Below are positions 1 to 12,507 of a DNA stretch of 64,000 nt, one piece after another (positions within the stretch are counted from its first letter, which is position 1; the number at the start of each line of letters is the position of its first letter). A program made the position numbers and the translations under genes. Source of the DNA: Rhynchopus euleeides (taxonomy: Eukaryota; Euglenozoa; Diplonemea; Diplonemida; Diplonemidae); the NCBI GenBank assembly GCA_963210315.1, contig OY723240.1, forward strand, positions 2,542,001 to 2,606,000. Direction: 5' to 3'. The notes under the pieces were generated by a model, which was given only the letters and a program-made list of their open reading frames with translations, did not search any database and had not been told where the DNA came from.

Positions 1-1250
1 GGGCTGGGGAATATAGAGGGCCCGAACAGCATGAGATGAATCAGGGGGGAAGGAAGCGGGTGCGGTGCCTGAATTTCACCGAGGGTGTGATAATCGCAAG
101 AGCTGCACTGGGAGGTCCGCAGTAGACGAGGGTGCGTTGCGATCCCCGAGTCGGATGCGCTGGACGTGCTGTGTGCGGACGAAGCCTCAAGCCCGCCCCA
201 GACCTGTCACCCTTTTTCGTTTCAGGGAGCGATGGCATTGGCAGCGCATGTATACACGTCCGTCACAGGTGAACCGGAGAAATGTGTGCAAGTTGATGCA
301 TAGCTGCATGACCATGTCCAGATTCAAGGGGAAGAAAGTACCTGCCTTTGCGGGCTTCCTGGGTGCCTGTTACCGCTGCAACGTAAGAGAAGCACACTGA
401 CTAGAGCCTGCAGCAGGGATACTCATACGGAATGCAGTCAAGACATCATGAGGTCGAGGCTGAAGGGATCCATGCGGATGATGGAGAAGCCACGGACCCG
501 GATACGCAGCTGCCCGGTGTCACGGTTATGCTGAAAGATCCCATGCAATCCTTGGATGCCGTCCTTGGGGACCGCCTCCCGGCATAAGCCCATCACGTAC
601 CGCATAATCACAGCCATGGGCCCTTCGGACCTTGCGAGTTGCCTTTACACCCCACCGAGGAACAGGCGCAACGTGCCCGACAGCTGCCTGCCTGCAGCTC
701 GCTGAAGATATCTGGGCAGATATCCACCAGGCGCGGATAGTCGCAAAGACGGACCGTGAGCTGAACAGGCGACCCATGCATAAAAGTGGTGGATGAGGCT
801 GGAAAACATGTCTTCCCCACTCATGGTGTGACTAGGAGCTGCCCATGGAGGTTATTGTGGACTATATGCACATCCCACCTGCAATCAAACGGCAAATAGC
901 AGAACAGCCCCCTCATGGCCCCCCTTCTGGCCCCCCTGAGGTACAAAAGGGGGGCACGAAAATTACATGCCGAAAAAATGGCAAAAAATAGTGCCAAATG
1001 GTCATGAAACACCCCTGGGATGCCAGTGGTTACGCTCCGCATGCGGAACATGCGGATTTCCGTAGGGTATTTTTTTTTGGCGAAATCCGTACGTACGGTT
1101 TCCACATGCGGATTTCCGCATGTGCCTGGGTAATTTTCCCCGCCTCCCCCTCCGAACGTCAACCAAGCGTCAAACCATATACACTGGGGCGACGCTAAAC
1201 TAGCGTTACACCGGGTCGATGGTCGACGTCGATGAGGTTTTGCAGGAACA
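1..1250. other. intergenic, no gene recognised
   Basis: I can assign no gene here. On the minus strand between about 437 and 820 there are short open frames whose composition looks like coding sequence, including a 59-residue one at about 437-617, but I recognise no family and they may be a decayed element or gene end. Between about 1035 and 1130 lies a cluster of short palindromes built on CATGCGGATTTCCGCATG, which could fold into hairpins. Similar GCACGTGCGG / CCGTATG words recur near 1540. Confidence 0.5.
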
Positions 1251-1256
1251 GATGCT

Positions 1257-1475
1257 CACTACCGTGGCCTCCGGCGGCTGGGGGGCTCCGCCCCCCAGAC
1301 CCCCCTGTAGTGTGCGTCTCGTACTCCGATCTCATAAGGTCAGGGAATCCAACCACTCCAGTAGTCTCAGGAGGACGCAGCCAATTCACACAGAATCTGT
1401 ACGACCACAATGAACAGATGTTCACTACCGTGGCCTCCGGTGGCTGGGGGCTCCGCCCCCCAGACCCCCCATGTA
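1257..1475 (+). repeat. paired stem-loop repeat (two units)
   Basis: Two copies of an approximately 50-bp motif (about 1257-1306 and 1424-1475) lie 167 bp apart. Each reads CACTACCGTGGCCTCCGG, then a GC hairpin of the form GGGGGGCTCCGCCCCCC, then AGACCCCC. The same motif occurs ten times in the window, in pairs with 167-177 bp spacing near 35.4, 44.6 and 46.8 kb and singly near 31.5 and 34.9 kb. The spacer also recurs (AGGACGCAGCCAA), so the repeated unit is the pair plus its spacer. Confidence 0.75.
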
Positions 1476-1753
1476 GCGTGTGCCCGCCTAGTGACCAAGT
1501 CCTGGGTGGGTGCCGTCCGCAATAATTTTCAACTGAAAAAAACGGCACGTGCGGTTTTCCGTATGTAATTGTTTTTGCGTTTCCAAAACTGCGTAACCAC
1601 TGTGGGATGCATTTCCGGAGGGTTTTGGGGTGGTTCTGGGTGGTTGGTGGGGGTTTTGTGGCCTTAGCGCGATTTCTCAAAAAAGTGGCTGATCGACGCT
1701 TTTTTGGACCTTCTGCCCCCCCCCCCCCCCTACCCCCCCGCGAAACACCGATG

Positions 1754-1952
1754 CACGGTGGACTCCCACACGTCAGGGTGCACCTTTTTGGGATATCGGA
1801 ATATCGGGGGTCCAGACCCCCGCGAGCGGGGGTATGGACCCCGCTCGCGGGGGTCGTCTGGGCACCAAAAATAGCAGGGCAGACTCCCGCTAGCGGGGGT
1901 CGCCCAGACCCCCGCCCCAGACCCCCGCTCCAGGGGGTGGGAGTCCACCGTG
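1754..1952 (+). mobile_element. CACGG-family MITE, copy 1
   Basis: A 199-bp element with terminal inverted repeats CACGGTGGACTCCCA / TGGGAGTCCACCGTG, flanked by a 2-bp duplication TG (1752-1753 and 1953-1954). The interior is a string of palindromic units (GGGGTCTGGACCCC, CGCGAGCG) and should fold strongly. A longer copy in the opposite orientation lies at 36271-36599. TIRs beginning CAC with a 2-bp duplication resemble the CACTA/EnSpm superfamily, but no transposase is present, so that placement is tentative. Confidence 0.8.
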
Positions 1953-2189
1953 TGCTCATCACACTGCCCACCACACTCTCCCCACCATCTCCAGGTCCCC
2001 TCCACCCCCCCCCCCCCCCCCCACCCCCACACCCCCTCCTGTGGGTGGGGCGGGGTGGGCCTCCTCGCCCATCACTCCCGCCCCTTTCAAGAGCCAACGG
2101 CCCACCCTGTTGAATGCGCGTGGTGAAACCCGTCTGAAAAGAAAACAAAAAACACCCCTCCCCTCCCCTCCCCACACCGAAGGGAGACC

Positions 2190-2274
2190 ATCCTCGCGGC
2201 CCCTTCTGCTTCTTCACACTTCACTCTACTTCACTGACTCCCCACCCAATCCCCCACCCTACCCGCGTAGTGTT
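2190..2274 (+). promoter_or_regulatory. putative trans-splice acceptor of the LRR/WD40 gene
   Basis: A pyrimidine-rich stretch (2190-2265) ends in AG at 2269-2270, four bases before the ATG at 2275. Such a short leader is what one expects where a spliced leader is added. No upstream exon is visible. Inferred from sequence only. Confidence 0.4.
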
Positions 2275-5200
2275 ATGGCCTACGCTTCTTCTGCTGAGCT
2301 AGTCTGCAGCCCAAGATCTGCCGCGACTTCTTCCGATGCAAGCGCCAACGAGGCACAGTGTGCATACCTTCAAGCCGCATCCGATTCCGAGGTGAGACCA
2401 AACGCTGACATCTACGTTGCGCTCCAAGGGAGTCTGCACAACATCTTCTCCCTATCTCTGGTGAACACATATGTCGGGGATGCGGGTGTGGTCACCCTGG
2501 GGCAGGCGCTGCACACCCTCCCCAACCTGGTGGTGCTGGATCTCCGGAACAACGGGGCGAGCAACGCCTGCTGCCCCGACCTCATGGTGTCCTGCCTGCA
2601 GTCGCGCCGCCTCGCCATACTGGACGTCGGGGGCAACAAGCTCATCACCCGGCAGGGCGGCGGGGACCTCCTCAAGCTTGCATCGCGCCACGTCACCCTC
2701 CTGCATATCAACACCGACGGCACCCTCGTCAGCCGCTATTTCGAATCCCGGATCGAAGGGCACTGCCTCCGGCGGAAGCACGCCTTCTTCAGAGGGGGGA
2801 AAATAGACACGCAACACACGCAACACCCCAACACCAATCCCAACTCCAACCCCGACTGCGATGCGGAGGAGGGGGATGTGAAGGAGGAGGGAACCCTCAG
2901 CGCCTGGGAGGAGGTCATCCGCTCCCACGACTACAGCGATTTTGCCGAGGCGCAGGTTCGCCCCAGCATCTTGCGGAGGTACGGCATTGCCTTCGCGGTG
3001 CGCCGCGAGCAGGGGGGTGGTGGCGGCGGCGTCATCCCCAGCGGAGGGGCGCTGTTCGGCAGGCAGCCCGACCCCGCCGCGGTGTGCCACCCCACGCTGT
3101 CCGGCATGGGTGGGTTTGCGCTGGGTGGCGGCGGGGGTGTGGCGGCGGAGGGCGCGGCGGGGCAGAAGGGCGGGGGGGCCCAGGCGATGCCGCCCCTCAG
3201 GCGGCAGGACTCCGTGGGGGATTTCTTCGCGAGGTTCCCCTCGGACGGGTCGATTGGGGTGTCTGGGAGGGGGGTGGCCCCGCCGCCCTCGCAGAACGCC
3301 GCCAGCAGCAGCAGCAGCAGCACCGCCACCACCACCACCGCACCGCACCCTCCCTCAGAGGATTCCGCTGCCGGCAGCAGCGGCAGGCGGTTCAGCCGCA
3401 CCGCGTCCGGCAGCAGCAGCAGCATCGGATTGCCACGCCCGCGGCCCCTCTGTGGCGGTGCAGAGGTGGTGGGGGGTGGTGGGGGTGGGGGTCCAGAGGT
3501 GTTGGAGGGCGGACACACCACCACCACCCCCACCCCCCCACCTGTCGCTGCGGCGGGGGCGGCGGCGGCGGCGTCAGCGGCGCGCTCCTCCGTCTCCAAC
3601 CTGCCGCACGACGAGGTGTGGCCTGCAGGGGGTGGGGCAGCTCCCTCCGGCGGGCTGGAGGGAGCTGCCGCCGGCGGGGGAGGTGCGGCGGGCTGTGGGG
3701 CCAACGCGGCACACCCGCCACCCCCAGCTCCCCCCTCCGCCGCACGCCCCCCCGCCGGCGCGGCGGCGGCGGCCCGGCCCCCGCCACCCACGCCGCCCCG
3801 CTCTGCGGGCGGGGTGGCGCGTGTGCCGGTGGTAGTGGGGAGCCCCCAGGTTGTTGGGGGGTCAGAGGGGCTCGCCCCCGCCACCCCCCCCGCCGAGACG
3901 GGGGGAGGGGGAGGTGTGGCGGGCGATGCGTTCCCTGCGGCACCGGCACCCCCTCCTCCTCCTCCTCCGCCGGCGGAGGCGGCGCCATGCCAATCCCACA
4001 GAGAGGGTGTCGCCTCCACCACCTCGGCGGCTGTTCCGGCTCCTCCTCCGGCGGGGCAGCCCTTCAGAGCCACAGCCCCTGCGGGGCTTTGCGTCGATCT
4101 ATCCGGAGGTGGAGGAGGAGGCGTGCCGCTCCTGAGCCCCTCAGCAACATCGCCTGCCGCGATGCGCGCCTCGCCTTCTGGAGGCATAGAGGAGGCGGGA
4201 GCAGGGGCACGGCAGGCGCTGCTGAGGCACACCGCGCCCAGCCCCGGGGGGAGGGCGGCCCCGCCTGCGGGGGGCGTGGGGGCGGGTTTGCAGGGGCAGC
4301 AGCAGAGCCCCCCGCTGCCGCATGCCGTTGCGGGGTTCTGCGAGACGGGGCCTGCCGTGCCACCCGATGGGAGGGGTCCGGCTGCCGCAGCTGCCTCGGT
4401 TTCGGCGGTGCCTCACCCGCGCACCCCCACGGCGATTTCCACCTCCGCCTCCACCGCGGCGTCCACTCCCGTGGGGGCGGAGGCGGCGTCGGTGCTGCGG
4501 GTTTCTGATCCCGCGCAGATTTCCCCCCCGCCGGAGCCCCATCCCAAACACGCCACCGAGGAGGGCGGGGAGGAGAGGTTGGAGGCAGAGCATGCATCTA
4601 CCCCTGCCGCTGCTGCTGCCGCCGCCCCTCCGCCATCCTCTTCCTCGGCATCCTCTTCCGACGGCTCCATCGTCTCCCCTTCGGGCTGCCGGGGCAGCGC
4701 CGAGGCGCTGGCGAGAGGGGGTGGGGCCCAGACGCTGCGCTGCCTCGACGGAGCGCTCCTGGGTGTTGCGCCAGCGGAGGAGGCGGAGGCGGAGGCGGAT
4801 GAGGGTTGCACCGCAGGGGAGCGGCGCGTCACCGACGCGGATCTGGAGGGCCTGTTCGACATGGTGGCGGCCTTCACCCCGAGGGAGGTGGACCTCCCGA
4901 CAACCTTCAAATTTCCGGGGAAGCTGCACTACCTCCCGGCGGTGGGTGCGCCGGACGCACTCCTCAACCCGGAGGCCCCGGGGTGGGCACCCTGCGCTGC
5001 CGGCACACTCCCCCCTGTGGGAGAAGTCGCAGGGCGTGTCGCATCGCCGGAGGAGGGAGTTGCACCGGGGCCCCCCTCGGGGGTTTCCCCTCCTGGGGAG
5101 GGGGCTGGCAGCATGTTCTCGTCCTTCTTTGCCAGCAGCGACCCCAGGTCGCTCAGGGTGCCTCTGAAGCATGCCAACCCCAATGCAGACCTCGAGGCGG

Positions 5201-7140
5201 CGCAGCGGCAGCTGCAGACGAGCATCCACGCTGCGAACATCAGCCTCCCTGCGGCATACCAAGCTGCGGTGGATGCCCTTGCGGAGAACAGCAGCGGCGG
5301 CATGTCGGTGATGCCCGCAGCCGCCACCGCCGCCCCGGCAGAGCTGACCTCTCCACAGGCTCCGGCGGACCGCGTCTCGGAGGAGGAGGAGGAAGAGGAA
5401 GGATTGTCTCCCCGGGGGGAGACTTCATATCACGACGGGTTGCGGCATGCGTCTGATGGGAGGTGCTTCAACACGGCAACCGCGATGATGACCGTGCAGA
5501 TCGCGGGGGGTGGTGGGCAGCGCTCCCGGTGGGAGGGAGGGGCGGAAGCCGAAGAAGCGGAAGAAGATGATGATGAAGAAGAAGAAGGCAATGCTGTTGC
5601 CTCGCTGGGCGGAGGGGCAGGCATGGGGGTGGGGCGTGCGGATGCCTCGGAGATGCAGCTGCCAAGCCCCTCGACGCCCAGCTCGGGGAGCGCTGCTGAC
5701 AGGAGCACCACGCCGGCCTCAAGGGGTGTGGTGGCGGTGGACAGCCGAGGCGAGTCTCCCGGAGGGGGCGGAGGGGGAGGGGGAGGAGACCACGCAGCTG
5801 CTGAGCTGTTCTTTTCAGACCCGGCATCTCAGGGAGGAGGGGGTGGGGTGTCGGCGGGGCAGGCGGGTGTCAGGAAGACGCTGCAGCAATACCTCCGGCA
5901 GTGCTCGTTGGATATCAACCCTGTGAGGGCGGTGCCGCAGGGGCTGACGCAGCAGGACTACAACAATTGGTATACCCTGGAGAATGTGGTGGACATGCGA
6001 GGAGGGGCCAGGCTTACGTCAGGTTCGCTTAATGGCGATGGGTCGCTGCTCGCGACAGGGTCTTACGACCTGACGGCGAAGGTGTGGCGTGCGGAGTCTG
6101 GCGAGCTGCTGCACACCCTGGCGGGGCACAGCGGATATGTCTACGATGTGATTTGGAACCACCCCTTCTGCGACAGGGTGGTGACCGCGTCGTTCGACAG
6201 GACGTGCAGGGTGTGGGATGTCGAGACTGGGGAGAGCCTCCACACATTGTCGGGGCACGAGCTGGAGGTTGTGTGCGTCACCATCAACAGCGCGTCGACT
6301 CTGATCGCGTCGGGTTCAATGGACCAGGTGATCATCGTGTGGAACGCGCTGAACGGCACGCAGGTCGCCACCCTGCAGGGGCACAGCGCTGAGATCGTCT
6401 GCCTCGACTTCTCACCCAAGGGAGACCTCCTCGTGTCGGGCAGTGCTGACGAGGCTGTCCGCGTGTGGCATGCGCTGACCGGAGAATGTCTCGCCCACCT
6501 CGAGGGTCACCGGGGAGAGGTCTCTGCGGTTCGCTTCAACGTGCACGGCAACACCGTGCTGTCCTGCTCAGCCGACACGACCTGCCGGCTGTGGGATGTG
6601 CACACCAGCAAGGGGAAGGTCCTGAAGGGGCACTCCAAGGATGTCAGCGACTGCGAGTTCTCCTCGGACGGGTGGCTCGTCGCGAGCGGGAGTGAGGACA
6701 TGAGTGCGAGGGTGTGGGATGCCCTCAGCGGAGGGTGCATTGCGATGATGAAGGGGCACGTCGCGGGGGTGTGCTGCGTGTCGTTCAACGCGGCGAGCAC
6801 CGAGCTGCTGACAGGCTCCGCAGACATGCGTTGCTTCCGGTGGCGGGTGTCGACAGGCGAGTGCCTGCAGGTGCTGACGGGACACCTCGGGGTGGTGATA
6901 TCCTCCTACAGCACCGACAACGGCACAATCCTCACCATCTCGAAGGACAACACCTGCCGCGTCTTCCGCAAGGCGCAGCAGAATGCATCCCTCGTGTTCT
7001 ACACGCTGCGGCACATCTGCCTCAACCCTGCAATGAAGGCTGCTGTGTATGACCAGTGGGACCGTGTCCCCCTGTCGCTGCGCCTCAGGCTTGCAGGCAT
7101 CGAGAGGAGCCTGGCGGGGAACGACACCGCTGCGGCTTGA
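2275..7140 (+). CDS. LRR / WD40 giant protein (DAW1-like propeller)
   Basis: Single open frame of 1621 aa; the ATG at 2275 is chosen because it follows a pyrimidine tract and AG, although the frame is open back to 2041. Residues about 52-155 form leucine-rich repeats ([39 protein letters not shown]). Residues about 240-1200 are low complexity, rich in Gly, Pro, Ala, Ser and Glu, and look disordered. Residues about 1230-1590 hold eight WD repeats ([80 protein letters not shown]). By eye the propeller is closest to DAW1/ODA16 (WDR69), the outer-dynein-arm transport adaptor: compare [23 protein letters not shown]1 itself is about 415 aa with no LRR or disordered insert, so this is a different architecture and a ciliary role is only possible. 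No intron seen. Confidence 0.88.
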   Translation: MAYASSAELVCSPRSAATSSDASANEAQCAYLQAASDSEVRPNADIYVALQGSLHNIFSLSLVNTYVGDAGVVTLGQALHTLPNLVVLDLRNNGASNACCPDLMVSCLQSRRLAILDVGGNKLITRQGGGDLLKLASRHVTLLHINTDGTLVSRYFESRIEGHCLRRKHAFFRGGKIDTQHTQHPNTNPNSNPDCDAEEGDVKEEGTLSAWEEVIRSHDYSDFAEAQVRPSILRRYGIAFAVRREQGGGGGGVIPSGGALFGRQPDPAAVCHPTLSGMGGFALGGGGGVAAEGAAGQKGGGAQAMPPLRRQDSVGDFFARFPSDGSIGVSGRGVAPPPSQNAASSSSSSTATTTTAPHPPSEDSAAGSSGRRFSRTASGSSSSIGLPRPRPLCGGAEVVGGGGGGGPEVLEGGHTTTTPTPPPVAAAGAAAAASAARSSVSNLPHDEVWPAGGGAAPSGGLEGAAAGGGGAAGCGANAAHPPPPAPPSAARPPAGAAAAARPPPPTPPRSAGGVARVPVVVGSPQVVGGSEGLAPATPPAETGGGGGVAGDAFPAAPAPPPPPPPPAEAAPCQSHREGVASTTSAAVPAPPPAGQPFRATAPAGLCVDLSGGGGGGVPLLSPSATSPAAMRASPSGGIEEAGAGARQALLRHTAPSPGGRAAPPAGGVGAGLQGQQQSPPLPHAVAGFCETGPAVPPDGRGPAAAAASVSAVPHPRTPTAISTSASTAASTPVGAEAASVLRVSDPAQISPPPEPHPKHATEEGGEERLEAEHASTPAAAAAAAPPPSSSSASSSDGSIVSPSGCRGSAEALARGGGAQTLRCLDGALLGVAPAEEAEAEADEGCTAGERRVTDADLEGLFDMVAAFTPREVDLPTTFKFPGKLHYLPAVGAPDALLNPEAPGWAPCAAGTLPPVGEVAGRVASPEEGVAPGPPSGVSPPGEGAGSMFSSFFASSDPRSLRVPLKHANPNADLEAAQRQLQTSIHAANISLPAAYQAAVDALAENSSGGMSVMPAAATAAPAELTSPQAPADRVSEEEEEEEGLSPRGETSYHDGLRHASDGRCFNTATAMMTVQIAGGGGQRSRWEGGAEAEEAEEDDDEEEEGNAVASLGGGAGMGVGRADASEMQLPSPSTPSSGSAADRSTTPASRGVVAVDSRGESPGGGGGGGGGDHAAAELFFSDPASQGGGGGVSAGQAGVRKTLQQYLRQCSLDINPVRAVPQGLTQQDYNNWYTLENVVDMRGGARLTSGSLNGDGSLLATGSYDLTAKVWRAESGELLHTLAGHSGYVYDVIWNHPFCDRVVTASFDRTCRVWDVETGESLHTLSGHELEVVCVTINSASTLIASGSMDQVIIVWNALNGTQVATLQGHSAEIVCLDFSPKGDLLVSGSADEAVRVWHALTGECLAHLEGHRGEVSAVRFNVHGNTVLSCSADTTCRLWDVHTSKGKVLKGHSKDVSDCEFSSDGWLVASGSEDMSARVWDALSGGCIAMMKGHVAGVCCVSFNAASTELLTGSADMRCFRWRVSTGECLQVLTGHLGVVISSYSTDNGTILTISKDNTCRVFRKAQQNASLVFYTLRHICLNPAMKAAVYDQWDRVPLSLRLRLAGIERSLAGNDTAAA

Positions 7141-8677
7141 AGGGCGGTGTGGTCTGCCGTGCTGTTGGGGAGGTCGGGGAGGGTCGGGCGCGGCTGCCGC
7201 TGCGAAACAGGCAAATAGGAGTTTTACCGCCGTGCGTTGCTTCGTGCATTTCTGTGCGGGCGGGCATGGGCAGGTGTGTGTGGTGTTGGGATTCCCTCCG
7301 GGGGAGGGGGGGGGGTACCCAAGCGGAGGCCCATTTCATTTCATTTTGGTTTATTTCCATATTGTTGAGGGTGGGCAACAGGGAACTCCCCCCCCCCCCC
7401 CCGCACCACCCCCTCTCCCCCCCTGGCATTTACACCGACGGTTTTTTTTGAGAGGGTTGTGCTCACAGCGCAGTATACTGGGCTCCCCTCCCCCCAAAAC
7501 AATCCTTGCGGAACACCACCACTCAACAATAAAGGCGTGGTTGGAGGCGTGTGTTCTCGCGATTGAGGAAAGGGCAAAGTTATCTCGTTACTCTGCAGCG
7601 TCCTTGGCCTGGGTATTTTGCAGCGGGGGGTGGTGGTGGTGGTGGTGGTGGCAGTTTGATCGACGGCCACACAGTTATTCTGCAGATTCTGCATCCTACA
7701 CACAAAGACCGGCTGCACAAACAAGCACATTACGTACGCCGGCCCCTTTTCAGTCTATCCTCACCCAGTGGTTGCTTTTGAAGCCACCTCCCTTTCACTT
7801 CCTTTTGTTCTGCGTCCAGTCTTATCCTGATAACCTACCAACCCTCCCCTCGCCACACCAGCCTATCCCACCAGCCCCTTGTTGCTGTGGCCCCCGTTTT
7901 TGCTTTAACACATGCGTGGTTTGCCTGCCAAGGCAGAAGAGTTGAGCGATTCGGTGGCCCCACACACTTGCAGGGGCCACAACACACTGCCGCTCGCGCG
8001 GACAAAGTCTGTTTTGGTGGAAGCGATCAATGCAAAAAGAATCATCTGAAAGGAAGACTCGAGAGACTGCTGCTGTATTTTCAGGACAGGCCCTCCTGAC
8101 TCCCCGAAGGGGATCAGCATCTGACGGCGTCGTGCATTTTCCGATTCTGGCTGTGGAGGCGTGCCGGCTGCCGCTGTGTTTGCTTGTTGTGGCAGCACCC
8201 CTGCGTGTGCCCTGCCCTGGCATGAGGTAGCATTCGAAGAGAGTGCCCTCCGTCCCCCCCTCCCTGTCTGTTCTGTGCTCATCCGGTCAGTCGTGGGGCG
8301 CGCCTCCCTGCGACCCCCGCCCCCCACACACACACACCCCCCAAATATGCTGCGTGCCCTAGCAAGGATATACGTCGCCCCGCCCTCCCCACCACCCAAA
8401 CCTCCCCCAACCTTGCCAACGCCTTCCCTCGCCACTTTTACCCCCCCCACACACCCCCACGCCCTCCTCGGAGAGGGACTGAGTTGGCCCCACACTCTAA
8501 CCCGAGTGGGGCATCCGCTGTGACGTAGGGGTGGGCGGGGAGTGGGCACAGATCCGCGCAGGGTTACCCACTTAAAACCACTATCACTATCACTACACGC
8601 ACACCCCCCGCCAGGCAGCCGCCCCTCCTTGTGGCTGCCCCTTCCTGCACAACCGCTCGGCGTAGTCTGCTGCAGCC
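7141..8677. other. intergenic spacer, no gene
   Basis: This spacer lies between the LRR/WD40 stop and the TTC27 start. It holds homopolymer C and G runs, a (GGT)n run near 7630-7655, and an AATAAA at about 7530 that might mark the upstream 3' end. The open frames lack coding character and match no family I know. Confidence 0.6.
8641..8677 (+). promoter_or_regulatory. putative trans-splice acceptor of TTC27
   Basis: CTGCTGCAG ends in AG at 8674-8675, two bases before the ATG at 8678, downstream of a C/T-rich stretch. This fits spliced-leader addition directly ahead of the start codon; cis-splicing from an unseen exon cannot be excluded. Confidence 0.4.
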
Positions 8678-11600
8678 ATGCCAGGCGCTCTGCCGGACAC
8701 CATCCTGCCCAGCGCGCTGGGGGCGGGGGAATCGGCTGACGACTTCAGGAAGCGCGTGCAGGACGCTGCGGCTGCGGAGCTCGCCAAGGATGGCGCGCAC
8801 GAGGTGCTGCTGCGCACCGTGGCGCAGCTCCTGGAGGTGTTTGTCTGTGAGAACTTCACCGGGTCTCTGACGGAGGCGGACAAGGCGGAGCTCAGCGCTG
8901 TCGTCGCGCTTGGGGAGGCGTCGCAGGAGAAGGCCCTCCATGCGACATGCCTCAACGCGCTGATTGTCGACGGGGAGGTGATGAACTCCAACGTGCGGTA
9001 CCCGCTGCTGCTGCTGCTCCTCAACAGCCTTGTCGAGGCAACCATCGAGGAGGAGACACCCGCCGTCCACCTCTGGCGCGCACGCACCTACCTGGTGCAC
9101 CAGCGCTGCCTTGCGAACAGGTCGCACAACCTGCTGCAGCGCTCCGTGCAGAGCTACACCGCGCTCCTCGCTCTGGACACCCTTGAGGACTGCAGCGACG
9201 TGCTGCTCGACCCCACCGCCGAGGGCGGAGCCATGAAGCTCCCCTCGCGTGCTGAGCTGCATCTGGCAAAGGGTCTGCTCCACTTCCACTACCACGAGCC
9301 GCACCTGTCGCACGACGACCTGCAGAAGGCCTGCACCCTCTCGGGCATGAAGACGAAGGTGACCTCCATGATGGGCGTCCGCACGGAGCACCAGGTGTTT
9401 GAGACGGCGCAGCTGATGGTGCGCGCCGCCAGTGCGTATGAGAACCCGGCGAGGTACAGCCCCGCCTTCACGCCTGTGATGGTGGAGGGGTCCAACGTGC
9501 TGCACAGGCCCCGCAGGCTGGAGGAGAACATCCAGGCGGGCACGGTGAAGCAGGAGAACTGCGAGGCTGCGGACACGGACCACAAGGAGGATGCGGAGGT
9601 GGTGGACACGCCGCTGACCCCCCTAGAGCAGGCGGTGGTGCTGGGGCTGTGCGTCAACGTGCGGAACAACAACCCGATGCACGGGCTGACGGAGGAGGAG
9701 CGGCTGCCGTACCTCGAGCGGCTGATCGTGGAGGAGGGCATGCCGTGGGCGCTGCGGAGCTGCGTCTACCTCCTGCGCTCCCGCATGGAGCAGAAGCGGG
9801 TCCGCGTGCGCGAGCGCGGGCTCATGCAGTTCTGCGAGCTGTGCGACCAGTTCTTCACCCGCGTCACCAACCCCGACACGAAGGAGGCCCTCGAGAAGTC
9901 GACCCGCCACCGCTACGCTCAGTTCTGGACAGTCCTCAGCCCGCCGATCTTCAAGCTGAAGGAGGAGCTGGGCGACACCTACATGGGTATGTGCAAAGGG
10001 GAAAGGGGGTGGGTGCACACATGTTCTCACTCAACTGCACTTCTGAGTGAATGCCCCTTCCGTGTGTGTGTGTGTGTGATTGCTGGGCCCTGTGTGCCAT
10101 CCCCCATCGCCCCCTGCAGATGTCGGGATGCTGAAGAGCGCGCTGGACATCCACGAGAGCATCTGCAACTGGCCCCGCGTCATTAAGTGCTGCAAGCGCC
10201 TCGACAAGAAGACGAAGGCCGAGTCCCTCATCCGCAACATGCTTGAGGTATGCCGCCTCTCTGCATCAGAGGGGCCAGGGGGGTCAAGGGGGGGGCTTGC
10301 TTTCCTTTTCCCGATATGATTCCTGAAGTCCCAAAGCACGCCCTGCGGGGCCTCCCTTCGAGAGCCCTCCAACTGCCAGCTCCAACCTGCAGCAAACTGC
10401 AGCTCACAATCACGACGGCTTCGAAGGGGTCAGAGTCAGGCGACGGGCCGTGGAGGTGGCGCAGAGCCTCTTGTAGGCGTCGGTCTTCTGCTCTGCAGCA
10501 GAAATTCTCCTTCGTCCCGTCATCATAAAACACCCGGTCATCCCTGTCGGGTGTAGGGAGAGGCGACTTGCAGATAGGATTGATGAAACGGGCCAGCGCC
10601 CAATTTTTTGCCGTCGATCCCCAAGCGAAACACGTCGTTCACAGTGTCCTTCAGCGCTTTGTGGCTCAACCTCCTCTCCTCTTCACCTTCACGAAACTGG
10701 CGACGAAATCTTTGATGAGAGTTGTATCGTCCTTCTGCGCTTTCATGTCGCCGCATGTCATTTTCTTGGTCTTTTTTGCTGCCGGGGTGTTGGCGAGCTG
10801 CTCGACTGACGCTGGCCGCTCATGGCCTGGTGACACCTGGCGACACCAGGTGTTCCGTGTGTATACAGTTGAGGGATCAGAATTACCATCACTTGAGTGC
10901 TAAAAATCACACATGCGATTCAAAGCATACACGCCTGACACCACACCATGAGTGAGTCGAGCACCTCGCCGACACCTCCCGGCGGCAAACAAGACCACCA
11001 CCCCACCGCCCCACCACAGACGGACCCCAACAGCGCCATCCTGTGGTCGCACCTGGGCGATGCCACCCGCAAGGCAGAGTACTACGAGAAGTCCTGGGAG
11101 ATGGCGAACGGGCGCCTTGCTGCCCCCATGCGTGGGCTGGGCGAGCTCTACCTGGAGAAGGAGCGGTTCGCCGATGCCGTGGAGTGCTTCGACAAGGCGC
11201 TGCAGCTGAACCCTGTGTACGGCGCCAACTGGTTCTCCATGGGGTGGGCTGCCATGAAGACCGGGCAGTGGGAGCGGGCCTCGCATTGCTACACGCGCAA
11301 CGTGCAGCTCGACAACGAGGATGGACAGTCGTGGAGCAACCTCGCGACCTGCTACCTGCAGATGGGGGATGAGAAGCTGGTGCAGGCCTACCACTGCCTC
11401 GTGCAGGCCAAGAAGTGGTCCACGCAGAGCTGGCGCATCTGGGACAACCTCTTCACAGTCGCCGTGGAGCTGGGCGAGCGCAGCACCGCCATCCAGGTAT
11501 GCCTGTTCAAAATATGCCTATCTTCCGGACACCCATGGATGCTTTGTTGCCCATTTTGCACTATTCGGTGGATGCGTGCCAATGCAAGCAAGCGACAGAT

Positions 11601-12507
11601 TTCTGCGCCAGTCGTGTTGATTGCCACCCCCACCCCCACCCCCACCACCCCCCGCCACAGGTGCTGTCGGAGCTGCTGGAGCTGAAGGGTCGCGACTACA
11701 AGGTGAACGGGAAGCTGGTGAAGCTGCTGGTCGAGGGCGTGTGCGCCGTGCTGCGCGGGGAGGAGGAGGTCAACAGGCGCGACTACAAGGTGCGCCGCCA
11801 CACCGACCCCAACGCCGAGCCGCAGCCGCAGCAGCCGGAGAACGAGGATGACGAGGACACGCTCGACGACGAGATCTTCAACGTCGTGCCCTTCGGTGCC
11901 GACATGGACCTTGAGGACACGGAGCCCACAGAGGCTCAGGTCGCACGCCAGGAAGCGGAGGCAGAGGCTGCTGACAAGGCGCGTGCGTCTGCCGTGACGA
12001 GCCTGCGTCAGAAGGTATGATGTGGCACCAAGCTAAAGGGCCTGGGAGCCGAGCGAACCCAAGTAAAGCGCCTGGAAAGGGTCCCGTGCCACGCCACACC
12101 CACACAACACAACACACCCCCTGCAGACGCACCAGGTGCTGGGGAAGGCGACCTCCCTGCACACCGGCGATGCTGATCTCTACTGCGCGCTGGCCAACCT
12201 GCTGGAGGCGTGTGACAGCATGCTGGAGGCATTCGACATGCGTTTCAAGGACCTGCGCTGCCTGATGAAGCGGAACTGGCAGTCCGACCGTGTCACGGCG
12301 ATGGATGTGATCGCCTCTGCGACCCGCCTCGTCAAGGGCGCAGGGCGTGTCGACGACGAGGCGCTTGCCGAGCGGAAGGTGAAGACCACGCCCCCCAAGA
12401 CCCAGGCATCCATGCAGGTGCAGCCGGTGCTGAAGCTCGCCGAAGACACCTACGGCAAGACCCCTGAGTACCAGGCTCTGGCCGTCGCGATGGAGAACCT
12501 GCAGTAG
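8678..12507 (+). CDS. TTC27: TTC27 homologue (TPR protein)
   Basis: Five exons, all phase-consistent: 8678-9986, 10120-10247, 11020-11496, 11661-12014 and 12127-12507, giving 882 aa (human TTC27 is about 843). All four introns open GTATG and close CAG or AAG-type AG. Exon 1 carries the family-typical segment NNNPMHGLTEEERLPYLERL followed by LRSRMEQKRVRVRERGLMQF. The exon 1-2 junction gives YMDVGMLKSALDIHESICNW, and exon 3 holds tandem TPRs (EYYEKSWEMANGR, LGELYLEKERFADAVECFDK, NWFSMGWAAMKTGQWERASH, SWSNLATCYLQMGD, WRIWDNLFTVAVELGERSTA). TTC27 (fission yeast Emw1) is a conserved TPR protein; Emw1 is linked to cell-wall integrity and the human protein to large cytosolic assemblies, and its biochemical role is poorly defined. 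Exon 4 includes an acidic linker (PENEDDEDTLDDE). Identification is from recalled family sequence, not a search. Confidence 0.9.
10248..11019. other. long second intron of TTC27 with antisense coding-like stretches
   Basis: At 772 bp this intron is five to seven times longer than the gene's other introns and is less GC-rich than the exons. On the minus strand it contains open stretches (about 10228-10533 and 10538-10756) with coding-like composition, so it may hold an old antisense insertion of unknown family. A perfect short palindrome CACCTGGCGACACCAGGTG lies near 10835. Confidence 0.4.

Noticed and set aside
2041-2274. Upstream extension of the LRR/WD40 frame
   Set aside because: The extension translates spacer and C-runs; the pyrimidine tract and AG before 2275 favour the later start.
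2931-4232. Long minus-strand frames opposite the LRR/WD40 gene
   Set aside because: They are shadows of Gly/Pro/Ala-rich coding sequence; the + frame has LRR and WD40 motifs.
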